From NCBI RefSeq assembly GCF_013522925.1, contig NZ_JAAMQU010000005.1, positions 310,001 to 374,000 on the forward strand: 64,000 bases of DNA, written 5' to 3'. A model generated the notes under the pieces. The model saw nothing but the letters and a program-made list of their open reading frames with translations. It did no database searches and was not told where the DNA came from. Position numbers and translations under genes: made by a program. Below, piece after piece: positions 8,125 to 16,098 of the stretch. Every line of letters begins with the position of its first letter. Within the stretch, counting starts at the first letter, position 1. Source of the DNA: Pseudomonas japonica (GTDB lineage Bacteria > Pseudomonadota > Gammaproteobacteria > Pseudomonadales > Pseudomonadaceae).

Positions 8125-9490
8125 TCCATTGAAGCTTGCCGTGGTAGGGCACACGAATGTCGGTAAAACCTCCTTGCTGCGCACGCTTACCCGCGATGTA
8201 GCGTTCGGCGAAGTCTCCGACCGCCCCGGCACCACCCGCCATGTGGAAGGCGCACGCCTGTCGGTGAACGGCGAAGCCCTGATGGAGCTTTACGATACAC
8301 CCGGCCTGGAAGATGCCGTGGCCCTGCTTGAATACCTGGAGCGCTTGGGTGGCGGGATAGTGCGCCTCGATGGGCCCGGGCGTATCGAAGCCTTTCTGGG
8401 TTCGGCCGAGGCACGCCAGCGCTTCGAGCAGGAGGCAAAGGTTGTACGTCAGCTCAGCGCCTCGGATGCCGGCCTGTATGTGATCGATGCCCGTGAGCCT
8501 ATCCTGGCCAAATACCGGGACGAACTGCAGATCCTGGCCAGTTGCGGAAAACCGCTGCTTCCCGTGCTCAATTTCGTCAGTGCGCCCAATGCGCGCCGCG
8601 ATGATTGGCAGGTTGCCCTTGCTCGGCTCGGCTTACATGCCCAGGTTGCGTTTGATAGCGTGGCGCCGCCAGACGACGGCGAGCAGCGCCTGTATGAAAG
8701 CCTGGCATTGCTGATCGAGCGAGCACGGCCGGCACTGGAGCGCCTTGTAGCCGACCTCCAGGCCCAGCATGCACGGCGACTGAAGGCCGGGCGTGCGTTG
8801 GTCGCAGACCTGCTGGTCGATTGCGCGGCGGCCCGTCGGTTGGTGCCGCCCGCTAATCAAGAACCGGAAATCGAAGCGCTTCGCCAGCAGGTGCGCGATC
8901 GAGAACAGGTGTGCGTCGTCGCCCTGCTGAAGCTGTTCGGCTTCCGCCCGCAGGATGCGGCTGCCGCAAGCCTGCCATTGCTGGACGGCCGCTGGGGTGA
9001 TGACTTGTTCAACCCCGAAACGCTGCGCCAGCTGGGTATCAAGCTGGGCGGCGGAATGGCGGCAGGCGCCGCGGCGGGTGCAGGGGTAGACCTGATGGCC
9101 GGCGGCATGACCCTGGGCCTGGCCGCTCTGGCCGGCGCTATTGCCGGTGGAGCGGTGCAAACGGCAAGAGGCTACGGGGGCCGCCTGATAGGCAAATGGC
9201 GAGGCGAGCAGGTACTCAGTGTGGACGACCCGGTGCTGCGGCTGCTTGCGCTTCGCCAGCATGCGTTGCTATTGGCGCTTGCCCGTCGCGGCCATGCGGC
9301 TCGGGAACAGTTGCAACTACCGGATCAGGACCCGGAGCACTGGCGTCAGGGCCGCCTGCCCGCCGCGCTCAAGCGAGCCCGCGCACATCCGGAGTGGTCC
9401 AGCTTGAACCCGGCCCTGCGCAACAAGCGAGGCGCATCGAGCCAGGCAGAGCGGGATCATGCGGTAGCCGAGTTGGCGGATGCACTCTGA
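8117..9490 (+). CDS. DUF3482 GTPase
   Basis: 457-residue GTP-binding protein of the Era/TrmE-like class with a C-terminal DUF3482. Seen: G1 GHTNVGKTS (residues 11-19), a threonine-rich switch (RPGTTRHVEG), G3 DTPG, then a long region with a coiled, Arg-rich middle and a glycine/alanine-rich stretch (roughly 310-360, GGGMAAGAAAGAG) that could insert into or lie on a membrane. The pairing with DUF2868, with overlapping genes, suggests a membrane protein recruiting a GTPase. Its 3' end overlaps convergent cadA by 34 bp. Function unknown; not one of the classical ribosome-assembly GTPases. Confidence 0.82.
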   Translation: MPDPLKLAVVGHTNVGKTSLLRTLTRDVAFGEVSDRPGTTRHVEGARLSVNGEALMELYDTPGLEDAVALLEYLERLGGGIVRLDGPGRIEAFLGSAEARQRFEQEAKVVRQLSASDAGLYVIDAREPILAKYRDELQILASCGKPLLPVLNFVSAPNARRDDWQVALARLGLHAQVAFDSVAPPDDGEQRLYESLALLIERARPALERLVADLQAQHARRLKAGRALVADLLVDCAAARRLVPPANQEPEIEALRQQVRDREQVCVVALLKLFGFRPQDAAAASLPLLDGRWGDDLFNPETLRQLGIKLGGGMAAGAAAGAGVDLMAGGMTLGLAALAGAIAGGAVQTARGYGGRLIGKWRGEQVLSVDDPVLRLLALRQHALLLALARRGHAAREQLQLPDQDPEHWRQGRLPAALKRARAHPEWSSLNPALRNKRGASSQAERDHAVAELADAL

Positions 9491-11736
9491 TTGGGCCTTA
9501 GCAGCCGCAGGCCGTTGAACACTACCAGCAGGCTTACGCCCATGTCGGCGAATACCGCCATCCACAGCGTTGCCATACCCAGGAAGGTAAGGGCCAGGAA
9601 CACAGCCTTGATCCCCAGGGCCAGTGCGATGTTCTGGATCAACAGCCGGCGTGTGCGCCGCGACAGGGCAATGAATTCGCCGACCTTGCGCAAATCATCG
9701 TCCATCAGGGCCACGTCGGCGGTCTCGATCGCCGTATGTGAACCGGCGGCGCCCATGGCGAAACCAATGTGCGCACGGGCCAGAGCAGGCGCGTCATTGA
9801 TACCGTCGCCCACCATGCCCACCACATGGCCCTTGCTGGCGAGGGCTTCGATGGCCTGCAGCTTGTCCTCGGGCAGCAGGTTGCCACGCGCCTCATCGAT
9901 GCCAACCTGAGCCGCGATCGCTGCAGCCGCTGCCTGGTTGTCCCCACTGAGCATGAGTGTTTTCACACCCAGATCGTGCAGGCGCGTAATGGCCGCGGCG
10001 CTGGTGCCGCGCAATGTATCGGCAACCGCGAACACGGCCAGGGGTTGTCTGGCATCGCACAGCACTACAACGCTTTTGCCTTGCTGCTCCAGGCCGGCCA
10101 GGGTGATCTCAAGCGCTTCATCACACAGCCCTTGTTCTTCAACCAGCCGGTGATTGCCCAAGGTGAACAGCGTTTCGCCTATTCGCCCCTGGCTGCCCCG
10201 GCCTGGCAAGGCTTGGAATTCCGTCACTCCCATTTCAGCTACATTCCCCAGGCCAACGGCCAGCCCCTTCGATACCGGATGGTCGGACCGCAAGGCCAGG
10301 CTTGCCGCAATAGCCTTGAGATGCGATGGATCGCCATGCAAGGGCAGAACGTCCGTAAGTTCTGGAAGGCCCCGGGTAAGGGTGCCGGTTTTATCAAGGG
10401 CCAGCCATTCAAGGCTGTGAGCCATTTCCAGGTAGGCGCCACCCTTTACCAGAATCCCCCGCCGTGCTGCCGCCGCGAGCCCGCTGACCAAAGTGACTGG
10501 CGTGGATATAACCAACGCGCAGGGGCATGCGACCACCAGCAGCACCAGCGCCCGGTATGCCCACTCCAGCCACGTGCCAAGCCCAAGCAAAGGCGGAACC
10601 AGCCCTGTGACGCAGGCCAGCACGATCACTGCGGGGGTGTAGATGCGCGAAAACCGGTCGACGAAACGCTGCGTTGGCGCACGGCTGCCCTGGGCCTGCT
10701 CCACAACCCGCAAGATACGGCTGAGTGTCGAGTCGCTCGCAAGCTGGGTTGCGCGATACTCAAGCTCCCCTTCCTGATTGACCGTGCCGGCGAATAGCGT
10801 GTCGCCGATGGTTTTATCCACAGGCAGGCTTTCACCGGTGATGGGCGCCTGGTTCACTGTCGAGCGCCCCGCCGTGACTTCGCCATCCAGGGCGATACGC
10901 TCTCCAGGCCGGACACGCAGCAGGCTGCCGACTTCGATTGCAGCCACTTCGCGTGAGTGCCATTGGCCGTCGGCCTCACGCACCGTGGCAGTGGCAGGGG
11001 CCAATTGCATCAGCGCGCCAATCGCGTTGCGGGCGCGCTCCAGAGAGCGTGCTTCGATCCGCTCGGCGATGGCGAACAGCACCATGACCATGGCTGCTTC
11101 GGGCCATTGCCCAATGAGCGCGGCACCGGTTACGGCGATGCTCATCAGCGCATTGATGTTCAGGTTCAGCTGGCGCAGTGCGATCCAGCCCTTGCGATAC
11201 GTGCCAAGGCCACTGGTGCAGATGGCGAGCAATGCCAGCACAATAACCAGCCATGGCGGCCCTGCCTGGTACAAGTGGCACAGTTCAGCTGCGGCGGCGG
11301 CAACCAGCCCTGCGACTAGCGTGATGCGGCCGCGCTTGCTGGGGGCAGGGGTTTGCGCCTCTTCTGCCTGAGCTTGCGCAAGAGGAACGGCAGTCATGCC
11401 TGTCTCGGCGATCGCCGCCTCGATTGGCGCCGTATCTGGCAGGGAATGGCGAACGCCCAGTACCCTGTTGATCAGGTTGAATTCGAGCCCGTGCACACCG
11501 GCGACCGTGCCCAGGCGCTTCTGCAACAGCGTTTGCTCGGTGGGACAGTCCATGGCCTCGATGCGAAAACGGCTCCAGGCCCCTTCCCCGGCGCCATCAA
11601 AGCTCACATGGCTTTCCCGTGGGCCTGCGTGATCGTGGTGGTGATCGTGGTGACCATGGTCGTGCCCAGCCGTATGGGTGCACGGCGAGGTCGCGGGGTG
11701 GGCAGCGTCGCGCAGCGGCTCGGTACTACGGTCCAT
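9457..11736 (-). CDS. cadA: Zn2+/Cd2+/Pb2+-exporting P1B-type ATPase
   Basis: Inner-membrane pump that exports divalent soft metals using ATP, 759 residues. The N-terminus has a His/Asp-rich stretch (about residues 20-37) and an HMA-like domain whose metal site reads MDCPTE (62-67), one cysteine plus Glu rather than two cysteines, as in some Zn/Cd pumps. Downstream are TGES (300-303), the intramembrane CPC (404-406), the phosphorylated Asp448 of DKTGTLTRG, the SDHPVSKGL nucleotide-domain motif and GDGINDAPALARA. GGAG lies ahead of the ATG. Divergent cadR and the dyad between them indicate metal-induced expression. Confidence 0.95.
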   Translation of the reverse strand: MDRSTEPLRDAAHPATSPCTHTAGHDHGHHDHHHDHAGPRESHVSFDGAGEGAWSRFRIEAMDCPTEQTLLQKRLGTVAGVHGLEFNLINRVLGVRHSLPDTAPIEAAIAETGMTAVPLAQAQAEEAQTPAPSKRGRITLVAGLVAAAAAELCHLYQAGPPWLVIVLALLAICTSGLGTYRKGWIALRQLNLNINALMSIAVTGAALIGQWPEAAMVMVLFAIAERIEARSLERARNAIGALMQLAPATATVREADGQWHSREVAAIEVGSLLRVRPGERIALDGEVTAGRSTVNQAPITGESLPVDKTIGDTLFAGTVNQEGELEYRATQLASDSTLSRILRVVEQAQGSRAPTQRFVDRFSRIYTPAVIVLACVTGLVPPLLGLGTWLEWAYRALVLLVVACPCALVISTPVTLVSGLAAAARRGILVKGGAYLEMAHSLEWLALDKTGTLTRGLPELTDVLPLHGDPSHLKAIAASLALRSDHPVSKGLAVGLGNVAEMGVTEFQALPGRGSQGRIGETLFTLGNHRLVEEQGLCDEALEITLAGLEQQGKSVVVLCDARQPLAVFAVADTLRGTSAAAITRLHDLGVKTLMLSGDNQAAAAAIAAQVGIDEARGNLLPEDKLQAIEALASKGHVVGMVGDGINDAPALARAHIGFAMGAAGSHTAIETADVALMDDDLRKVGEFIALSRRTRRLLIQNIALALGIKAVFLALTFLGMATLWMAVFADMGVSLLVVFNGLRLLRPNQSASANSATA

Positions 11737-11751
11737 GGTCGGCTCCAGATA

Positions 11752-11770
11752 TTGACTGTTGCTTAGTCAA
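11752..11770. promoter_or_regulatory. Inverted repeat TTGACT-N7-AGTCAA in cadA leader
   Basis: A perfect 6-bp inverted repeat lies between cadA and the MerR-type dyad at 11772. On the plus strand TTGACT could serve as a -35 for cadR; on the minus strand the region lies at the expected -10/+1 of cadA. It may be a second regulatory site or simply promoter sequence. Confidence 0.3.
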
Positions 11771-11771
11771 C

Positions 11772-11795
11772 ACCCTGTAGCCACTATAGGGTCAA
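11772..11795. promoter_or_regulatory. CadR (MerR-family) operator within the cadA promoter
   Basis: Half-sites ACCCTGTAG (11772-11780) and CTATAGGGT (11784-11792) form a dyad with one mismatch around three bases, typical of MerR-family operators. On the minus strand TTGACC (11795-11790) overlaps its edge as a cadA -35 element, consistent with the long-spacer promoters that MerR proteins untwist on metal binding. Position between divergent cadA and cadR supports the call. Confidence 0.75.
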
Positions 11796-11814
11796 GCACT
11801 GTTGGGAGATCAGC

Positions 11815-12264
11815 ATGAAGATCGGCGCGTTAGCCAAGGCCACCGACTGCCAGGTGGAGACTATCCGGTACTACGAACGGGAGAACCTGCTGCCCGCACC
11901 CTCACGTACTGAAGGCAACTACCGGGAGTACACCCACGCCCATGTGGAGCGGCTGACGTTCATACGCAATTGCCGCACGCTCGACATGACGCTCGACGAA
12001 ATCCGCGCCCTCCTCGCCCTGCGTGACAACGCCAGTTCGCCCTGTGCCAGCGTTAACGCGCTGGTAGATGAGCACATCGCGCACGTGCGAGCCCGGATCA
12101 ACGGGCTGCTCGCGCTTGAAGCCCAATTGATTGCCCTGCGCGAGCGCTGCTACGCCAGTGATACAACTTCACACTGCGGCATTCTCGAACGGCTGGAAGT
12201 GAACGGCGCGGTTGAATTGCCAACAGCGGAAGCGAGCCATGTGGGGCGTAGTCATGGGCATTGA
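11815..12264 (+). CDS. cadR: Cd2+/Pb2+-responsive MerR-family regulator
   Basis: 149-residue activator of cadA. The N-terminal winged helix has MKIGALAKATDCQVETIRYYERENLLP, the MerR signature. A dimerisation helix follows around 75-112. Metal-binding cysteines are at 77, 112 and 121; the CadR group has three such cysteines. The C-terminal tail (HVGRSHGH) supplies histidines, a feature of pseudomonad CadR. GGGAG precedes the ATG. In this family the apo-protein represses and the metal-bound form activates the divergent promoter. Confidence 0.93.
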   Translation: MKIGALAKATDCQVETIRYYERENLLPAPSRTEGNYREYTHAHVERLTFIRNCRTLDMTLDEIRALLALRDNASSPCASVNALVDEHIAHVRARINGLLALEAQLIALRERCYASDTTSHCGILERLEVNGAVELPTAEASHVGRSHGH

Positions 12265-12318
12265 GGTACCCCAAGATCCGGATTTCACGTTCAACCATTT
12301 CGGGCACGACCTGTCGCC

Positions 12319-12389
12319 AGCGGACCAGTCGCGGGCAAGCCGGCCCGGCCCGGCTGCTACAAACGCAGGCCCAACACGGTAGCAGCACG
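12319..12389. repeat. REP-like palindromic repeat, copy 1
   Basis: First of two 71-bp near-identical copies. It contains TCGCGGGCAAGCC, then GGCTGCTAC, and the hairpin GCTGCTAC/GTAGCAGC (12353-12360/12379-12386). This is the style of Pseudomonas REP elements, which gather between convergent genes as here (cadR and thyA). The reverse strand reads TTTGTAGCAGCC, also found at 63600. Confidence 0.75.
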
Positions 12390-12428
12390 CCTTGGCGGCG
12401 ACCGGGCCGACAGGCCCGCAGGTCCGGC

Positions 12429-12499
12429 AGCGGATCAGTCGCGGGCAAGCCAGCGTGGCCCGGCTGCTACAAACGTAGGTCCAGCGCGGTAGCAGCACG
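12429..12499. repeat. REP-like palindromic repeat, copy 2
   Basis: Second copy, exactly 110 bp after the first and in the same orientation. It differs at about ten positions, including a four-base block near 12451. The hairpin arms GCTGCTAC and GTAGCAGC are kept. The convergent gap 12265-12558 holds these two copies and no gene. Confidence 0.75.
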
Positions 12500-12558
12500 T
12501 GTATTTAGTAACCTCTACCGCGCAGCAATGACCCGACCGAGCCCGTATGGGCCTACGC

Positions 12559-13530
12559 TCACACCGCCATCGGCGCCGTGAGCGGCGGGTGGTGCTCGTA
12601 CCCTTCAAGTGAAAAATCGCTCGGCTCGATCTTTTCCAGCCATTGCGGCGCATACACGCCCGTGTCGGCGAAGGCGGGTACGCGGTCGGAAATGACCAGC
12701 TTCGGCGCGGGCAAGGGCTCGCGGCGCATCTGTTCGTTGAGCATGTCCAGGTGGTTCACGTACACGTGGGCATCGCCTACGAAGTAGGTCAGCCAGCGCG
12801 GCGTGTAGCCGGTGAGGCGGCCGAACAGCGACAGCATGGCAGCGCCTTCGGTGATGTTGAAGGGCGTGCCCAGGCCAAGGTCGTTCGAGCGGATATAAAG
12901 CGTAAGGGACAGCTCACGGGTTTGGGCATTGGGGTGGAACTGATACAGCAAGTGGCACGGCGGCAGGGCCATTTCGTCGAGCTGGGCGCAGTTCCAGCCA
13001 TGGAACAGAATGCGCCGGCTCCCCGGGTCGTTCACGATGGTGTCCAGGCACTGGCGAACCTGATCGATGGCCTTGTACAGCACCACAAAGGCTTCGCCGC
13101 CTTCCTGATCCTCGGCAATGCTGCGATAACCCTGGGCCAGGCAGGCCTCGATAGCGGCGCCGTTGCTCAGGGGCACCCGCTTGTAGGCCGGCCATTTACG
13201 CCACTGCACCCCGTAGATTTCGCCCAGGTCATCGGTGCCCTGGCGGAAGGGGTTGTTCAGCCACTGGCTGTTCTCGTTTGCGTTCTGGTCCCACACCTTG
13301 CACCCAAGGGCACGGAAATCCGCCGCGCTATTGGCACCTCGAAGGAACCCCACCATTTCGCCTACTGCCGACTTGAACGCCAGTTTGCGAGTGGTAATGG
13401 CTGGAAAACCGTCCTTGAGGTCGAACTTCAGCATGGCCCCGGGCAGGCTGATGGTGTCCACGCCTGTGCGGTTGGCCTGGCGAGTGCCCTGCTGAATCAC
13501 CTGGGCGACGAGATCGAGATATTGCTTCAT
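12559..13530 (-). CDS. thyA: thymidylate synthase
   Basis: Makes dTMP from dUMP and methylene-tetrahydrofolate, yielding dihydrofolate for FolA. It has 323 residues, longer than the 264 of E. coli ThyA because of an insert around residues 90-150, as in other pseudomonads. The catalytic nucleophile is Cys192 in [21 protein letters not shown] (dUMP phosphate binding), [15 protein letters not shown] and [10 protein letters not shown] are also present. AGGATACTC precedes the ATG, just after an intercistronic hairpin; lgt lies upstream in the same direction, so the two are probably co-transcribed. Confidence 0.96.
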   Translation of the reverse strand: MKQYLDLVAQVIQQGTRQANRTGVDTISLPGAMLKFDLKDGFPAITTRKLAFKSAVGEMVGFLRGANSAADFRALGCKVWDQNANENSQWLNNPFRQGTDDLGEIYGVQWRKWPAYKRVPLSNGAAIEACLAQGYRSIAEDQEGGEAFVVLYKAIDQVRQCLDTIVNDPGSRRILFHGWNCAQLDEMALPPCHLLYQFHPNAQTRELSLTLYIRSNDLGLGTPFNITEGAAMLSLFGRLTGYTPRWLTYFVGDAHVYVNHLDMLNEQMRREPLPAPKLVISDRVPAFADTGVYAPQWLEKIEPSDFSLEGYEHHPPLTAPMAV

Positions 13531-13543
13531 GAGTATCCTGAAT

Positions 13544-13567
13544 CAGGCGGGGCCCAAGCCCCGCCTG
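13544..13567 (-). other. Intercistronic hairpin between lgt and thyA
   Basis: CAGGCGGGGC (13544-13553) and GCCCCGCCTG (13558-13567) form a perfect 10-bp stem with a 4-base loop. On the minus strand it starts just after the lgt stop, and the thyA ribosome site begins about four bases after it. No T-run follows, so it more likely stabilises or attenuates the transcript than ends it. Confidence 0.6.
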
Positions 13568-13572
13568 CAAAA

Positions 13573-14382
13573 TTAGGCGGTCTGCCGCGGTGCAGCATCG
13601 CGGTGGTAGGCGTACCAGATCAGGGCCGCGCCGCCGATGATCATGGGCAGGCACAGCACTTGCCCCATGGTCAGCCAGCCGAAGGCCAGGTAGCCGAGCT
13701 GGGCGTCCGGTACACGGACGAACTCCACCAGGAAACGGAAAATGCCGTAGCACAGCGCGAACATGCCCGAGACGGCCATGGTTGGGCGCGGCTTGCTGGA
13801 GTAAAGCCACAGGATAACGAACAGCGCCACACCTTCCAGCGCGAACTGGTAGAGCTGCGACGGATGGCGCGGCAGCTGGGCAGGATCACTGAACGGCGGG
13901 AAGATCATGGCCCAGGGCACGTCGGTCGGCTTGCCCCACAGCTCGGCATTGATGAAGTTACCAATGCGCCCGGCGCCCAGGCCCAAGGGCACGAACGGGG
14001 CGATGAAATCCATCAGCTGGAAGAAGGTCTTGTTGTTGCGCTTGCCGAACCACCAGGTGGACAGCATCACCCCGATCAAGCCGCCATGGAAGGACATACC
14101 GCCTTTCCATACTTCGAAGATGAGCGCGGGATGGGCGATGTAGGCAGGCAGGTCATAGAACAACACATAACCCAGCCTGCCGCCGAGTATCACGCCCATC
14201 GCGACCCAGAACACCAGGTCCGAGAGTTTTTCGCGGTTCCAGGTAGGGTCGAACCGGCTCATCCGGCGTGGCGCCAACAGCCACGCGCTGCCAATGCCCA
14301 CCAGGTACATCAAGCCGTACCAGTGAATCTTCAGCGGCCCCAGGCTAAGGGCAACGGGATCTATCTGCGGGTAAGGCAGCAT
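13573..14382 (-). CDS. lgt: phosphatidylglycerol-prolipoprotein diacylglyceryl transferase
   Basis: First enzyme of lipoprotein maturation; it attaches diacylglycerol to the lipobox cysteine at the inner membrane. It has 269 residues with about seven membrane segments. Key regions: [20 protein letters not shown] with the essential His, and [15 protein letters not shown], the Lgt signature. The ATG is preceded by GAGGAATAAAG. It is followed by thyA after a hairpin; lgt-thyA adjacency is common in gammaproteobacteria. Confidence 0.96.
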   Translation of the reverse strand: MLPYPQIDPVALSLGPLKIHWYGLMYLVGIGSAWLLAPRRMSRFDPTWNREKLSDLVFWVAMGVILGGRLGYVLFYDLPAYIAHPALIFEVWKGGMSFHGGLIGVMLSTWWFGKRNNKTFFQLMDFIAPFVPLGLGAGRIGNFINAELWGKPTDVPWAMIFPPFSDPAQLPRHPSQLYQFALEGVALFVILWLYSSKPRPTMAVSGMFALCYGIFRFLVEFVRVPDAQLGYLAFGWLTMGQVLCLPMIIGGAALIWYAYHRDAAPRQTA

Positions 14383-14395
14383 CTTTATTCCTCGA

Positions 14396-15178
14396 TCAAA
14401 GCAGAAAACTCAGGCCGACACTGAACAGCAGCAAAGCAAACAGCCGCTTGAGCAACCGTGGTGAAAGCCGATGCGCCAGCGCCGCGCCGAAACGGGCGAA
14501 CAGCATGCTGGTGATGGCAATGCCCACAAGTGCCGGCACATAAACGAACCCGAAACTATGCGCTGGCAGCAAAGGATCGTGCCAGCCCAGCAAGATGAAA
14601 CTTAGTGCACCCGAAAGCGCGATCGGCAAGCCGCAGGCCGACGAGGTAGCCACTGCCTGTTGCATGGGCACACTGCGCCAACTGAGGAAGGGCACCGTCA
14701 GCGAGCCGCCGCCGATGCCGAAAATCGCCGACGCCCAACCGATCACCACACCCGCCACGGTAAGCCCGGCCTTGCCGGGGACCTCTCGGCTGGCTTTCGG
14801 CTTGTAGTCGATCGCCATCTGCAGGCTCACCAGCAGCGCGAACACGCCGATGATCTTCTGCAAATGCGGGCCCTGGATCAGCGAGGCGGTTTTCGCACCC
14901 AGCACGCTACCGAGGATAATCCCGAGGGCCATCCACGCGAAGATGGGCCATCGCACCGCGCCACGCTTGTGATGAGCACGGATGGCATTGAACGAGGTAA
15001 AGACGATGGTTGCCAGCGAGGTACCTACCGCCAGGTGTGTCAGCACATCGGGCGAAAAGCCCTGCAGGCCGAAACTGAACACCAGCACTGGCACGATGAT
15101 GATGCCGCCGCCTACGCCGAACAGGCCCGCCAGCACACCGGCACAAGCCCCCAGGGCCAGGTAGAGCGCATATTCCAT
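14396..15178 (-). CDS. TauE/SafE-family anion permease
   Basis: 260-residue membrane carrier of the TauE/SafE (DUF81) family, associated with export or import of sulfite, sulfonates and other small anions. Two homologous halves each begin with a glycine motif: [20 protein letters not shown] and [24 protein letters not shown] 15178 is chosen because GAGGGA lies eight bases upstream and the first helix starts at once. It is 13 bp upstream of lgt in the same direction. The substrate cannot be predicted; the link to sulfur is by family name only. Confidence 0.82.
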   Translation of the reverse strand: MEYALYLALGACAGVLAGLFGVGGGIIIVPVLVFSFGLQGFSPDVLTHLAVGTSLATIVFTSFNAIRAHHKRGAVRWPIFAWMALGIILGSVLGAKTASLIQGPHLQKIIGVFALLVSLQMAIDYKPKASREVPGKAGLTVAGVVIGWASAIFGIGGGSLTVPFLSWRSVPMQQAVATSSACGLPIALSGALSFILLGWHDPLLPAHSFGFVYVPALVGIAITSMLFARFGAALAHRLSPRLLKRLFALLLFSVGLSFLL

Positions 15179-15297
15179 GTGAGTTCCCTCGAGCGAGGGC
15201 GCATGGTACCGGATCACCCCTGTCGGCTCCAGCTATCACGATGGAAGCGAACCTTCGTTGGCGTGTACAGTTTCAGAAAAAGAGGACCCTTCCCCCT

Positions 15298-16047
15298 ATG
15301 TGCCTGATTGTATTTGCGTGGCGGCCTGGCCACGAGCGCCCGCTTGTCGTTGCTGCCAACCGGGACGAGTTCTATGCCCGCCCTACCGCGCCACTGGCCC
15401 AGTGGGCTGACGCGCCAGGAGTATTCGCAGGAAGGGATCTGGAGGCGGGAGGCACCTGGCTGGGCCTGGGGCCTGGCGGGCGATTCGCCGCGGTAACGAA
15501 CATTCGCAAGGGCGGTGCCATGCCCGGCAAGCGCTCCCGGGGCGATCTGTGCGCAGCCTACTTGACCGGAGAACAATCCCTGGATGCCTACGCCCGAGCG
15601 GTATGCAGCCGCGCCCGGGAGTATGCCGGCTTCAATCTGCTGCTAGGAGATGGCCAGCAGCTCTATTACCTGAACAGCGAGAGCCCGGTGCCCGAAGCGC
15701 TTGCAGAGGGCGTGTACGGGCTATCCAACGCGGCACTGAACACGCCGTGGCCCAAGCTTATGAAAGCCCGCAAGGCCTTTGCCGCTCAGCTCGACGGCCC
15801 TTCAGGCAACCTGCTTGAAGCCCTTGCCGACCCCGCCCCAGCCCACGATGCCGAGCTTCCGGAGACCGGCGTGGGCCTGGCGACCGAGCGTTTGCTGTCG
15901 AGCGTATTCATCGCCAGCCCCAGCTATGGCACCCGGGCGAGCACCGTCGTGATCGCACACGCGGATGGGCGTCGGGAAATAATAGAGCGAAGTTTCGGGC
16001 CTGGCGGCGGGCACCTGGGCGAAGTCGCGATCAAGGTGCCGCGATAG
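15298..16047 (+). CDS. NRDE-family protein (TANGO2-like)
   Basis: 249-residue protein beginning MCLIVFAW with Cys2 exposed after Met removal, and the family-defining AANRDEFYARPT. The fold is related to N-terminal nucleophile hydrolases; eukaryotic TANGO2 is linked to haem and lipid handling, but the bacterial function is not settled. The ATG at 15298 is preferred over an in-frame ATG at 15241 because it gives the conserved MC start. It is divergent from the TauE/SafE gene and convergent with ptsP. Confidence 0.82.
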   Translation: MCLIVFAWRPGHERPLVVAANRDEFYARPTAPLAQWADAPGVFAGRDLEAGGTWLGLGPGGRFAAVTNIRKGGAMPGKRSRGDLCAAYLTGEQSLDAYARAVCSRAREYAGFNLLLGDGQQLYYLNSESPVPEALAEGVYGLSNAALNTPWPKLMKARKAFAAQLDGPSGNLLEALADPAPAHDAELPETGVGLATERLLSSVFIASPSYGTRASTVVIAHADGRREIIERSFGPGGGHLGEVAIKVPR

Positions 16048-16062
16048 CCCTTCCAATAGGGT

Positions 16063-16088
16063 CCGGGCCAGGCCGATCACCGGCCCGG
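16063..16088. terminator. Hairpin between convergent NRDE gene and ptsP
   Basis: CCGGGCC (16063-16069) and GGCCCGG (16082-16088) pair perfectly over a 12-base loop in the 51-bp convergent gap. There is no T-run, so termination is only suggested by position. Confidence 0.35.
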
Positions 16089-16098
16089 CCGCGGCGGG

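Noticed and set aside
12319..12499. CRISPR-like direct repeats
   Set aside because: Only two copies of 71 bp, with internal REP-type palindromes and no cas genes.
12643..14424. 593-codon rightward ORF opposite thyA and lgt
   Set aside because: It is antisense to two clear conserved genes and has no family motif; high GC gives long open frames on the opposite strand.
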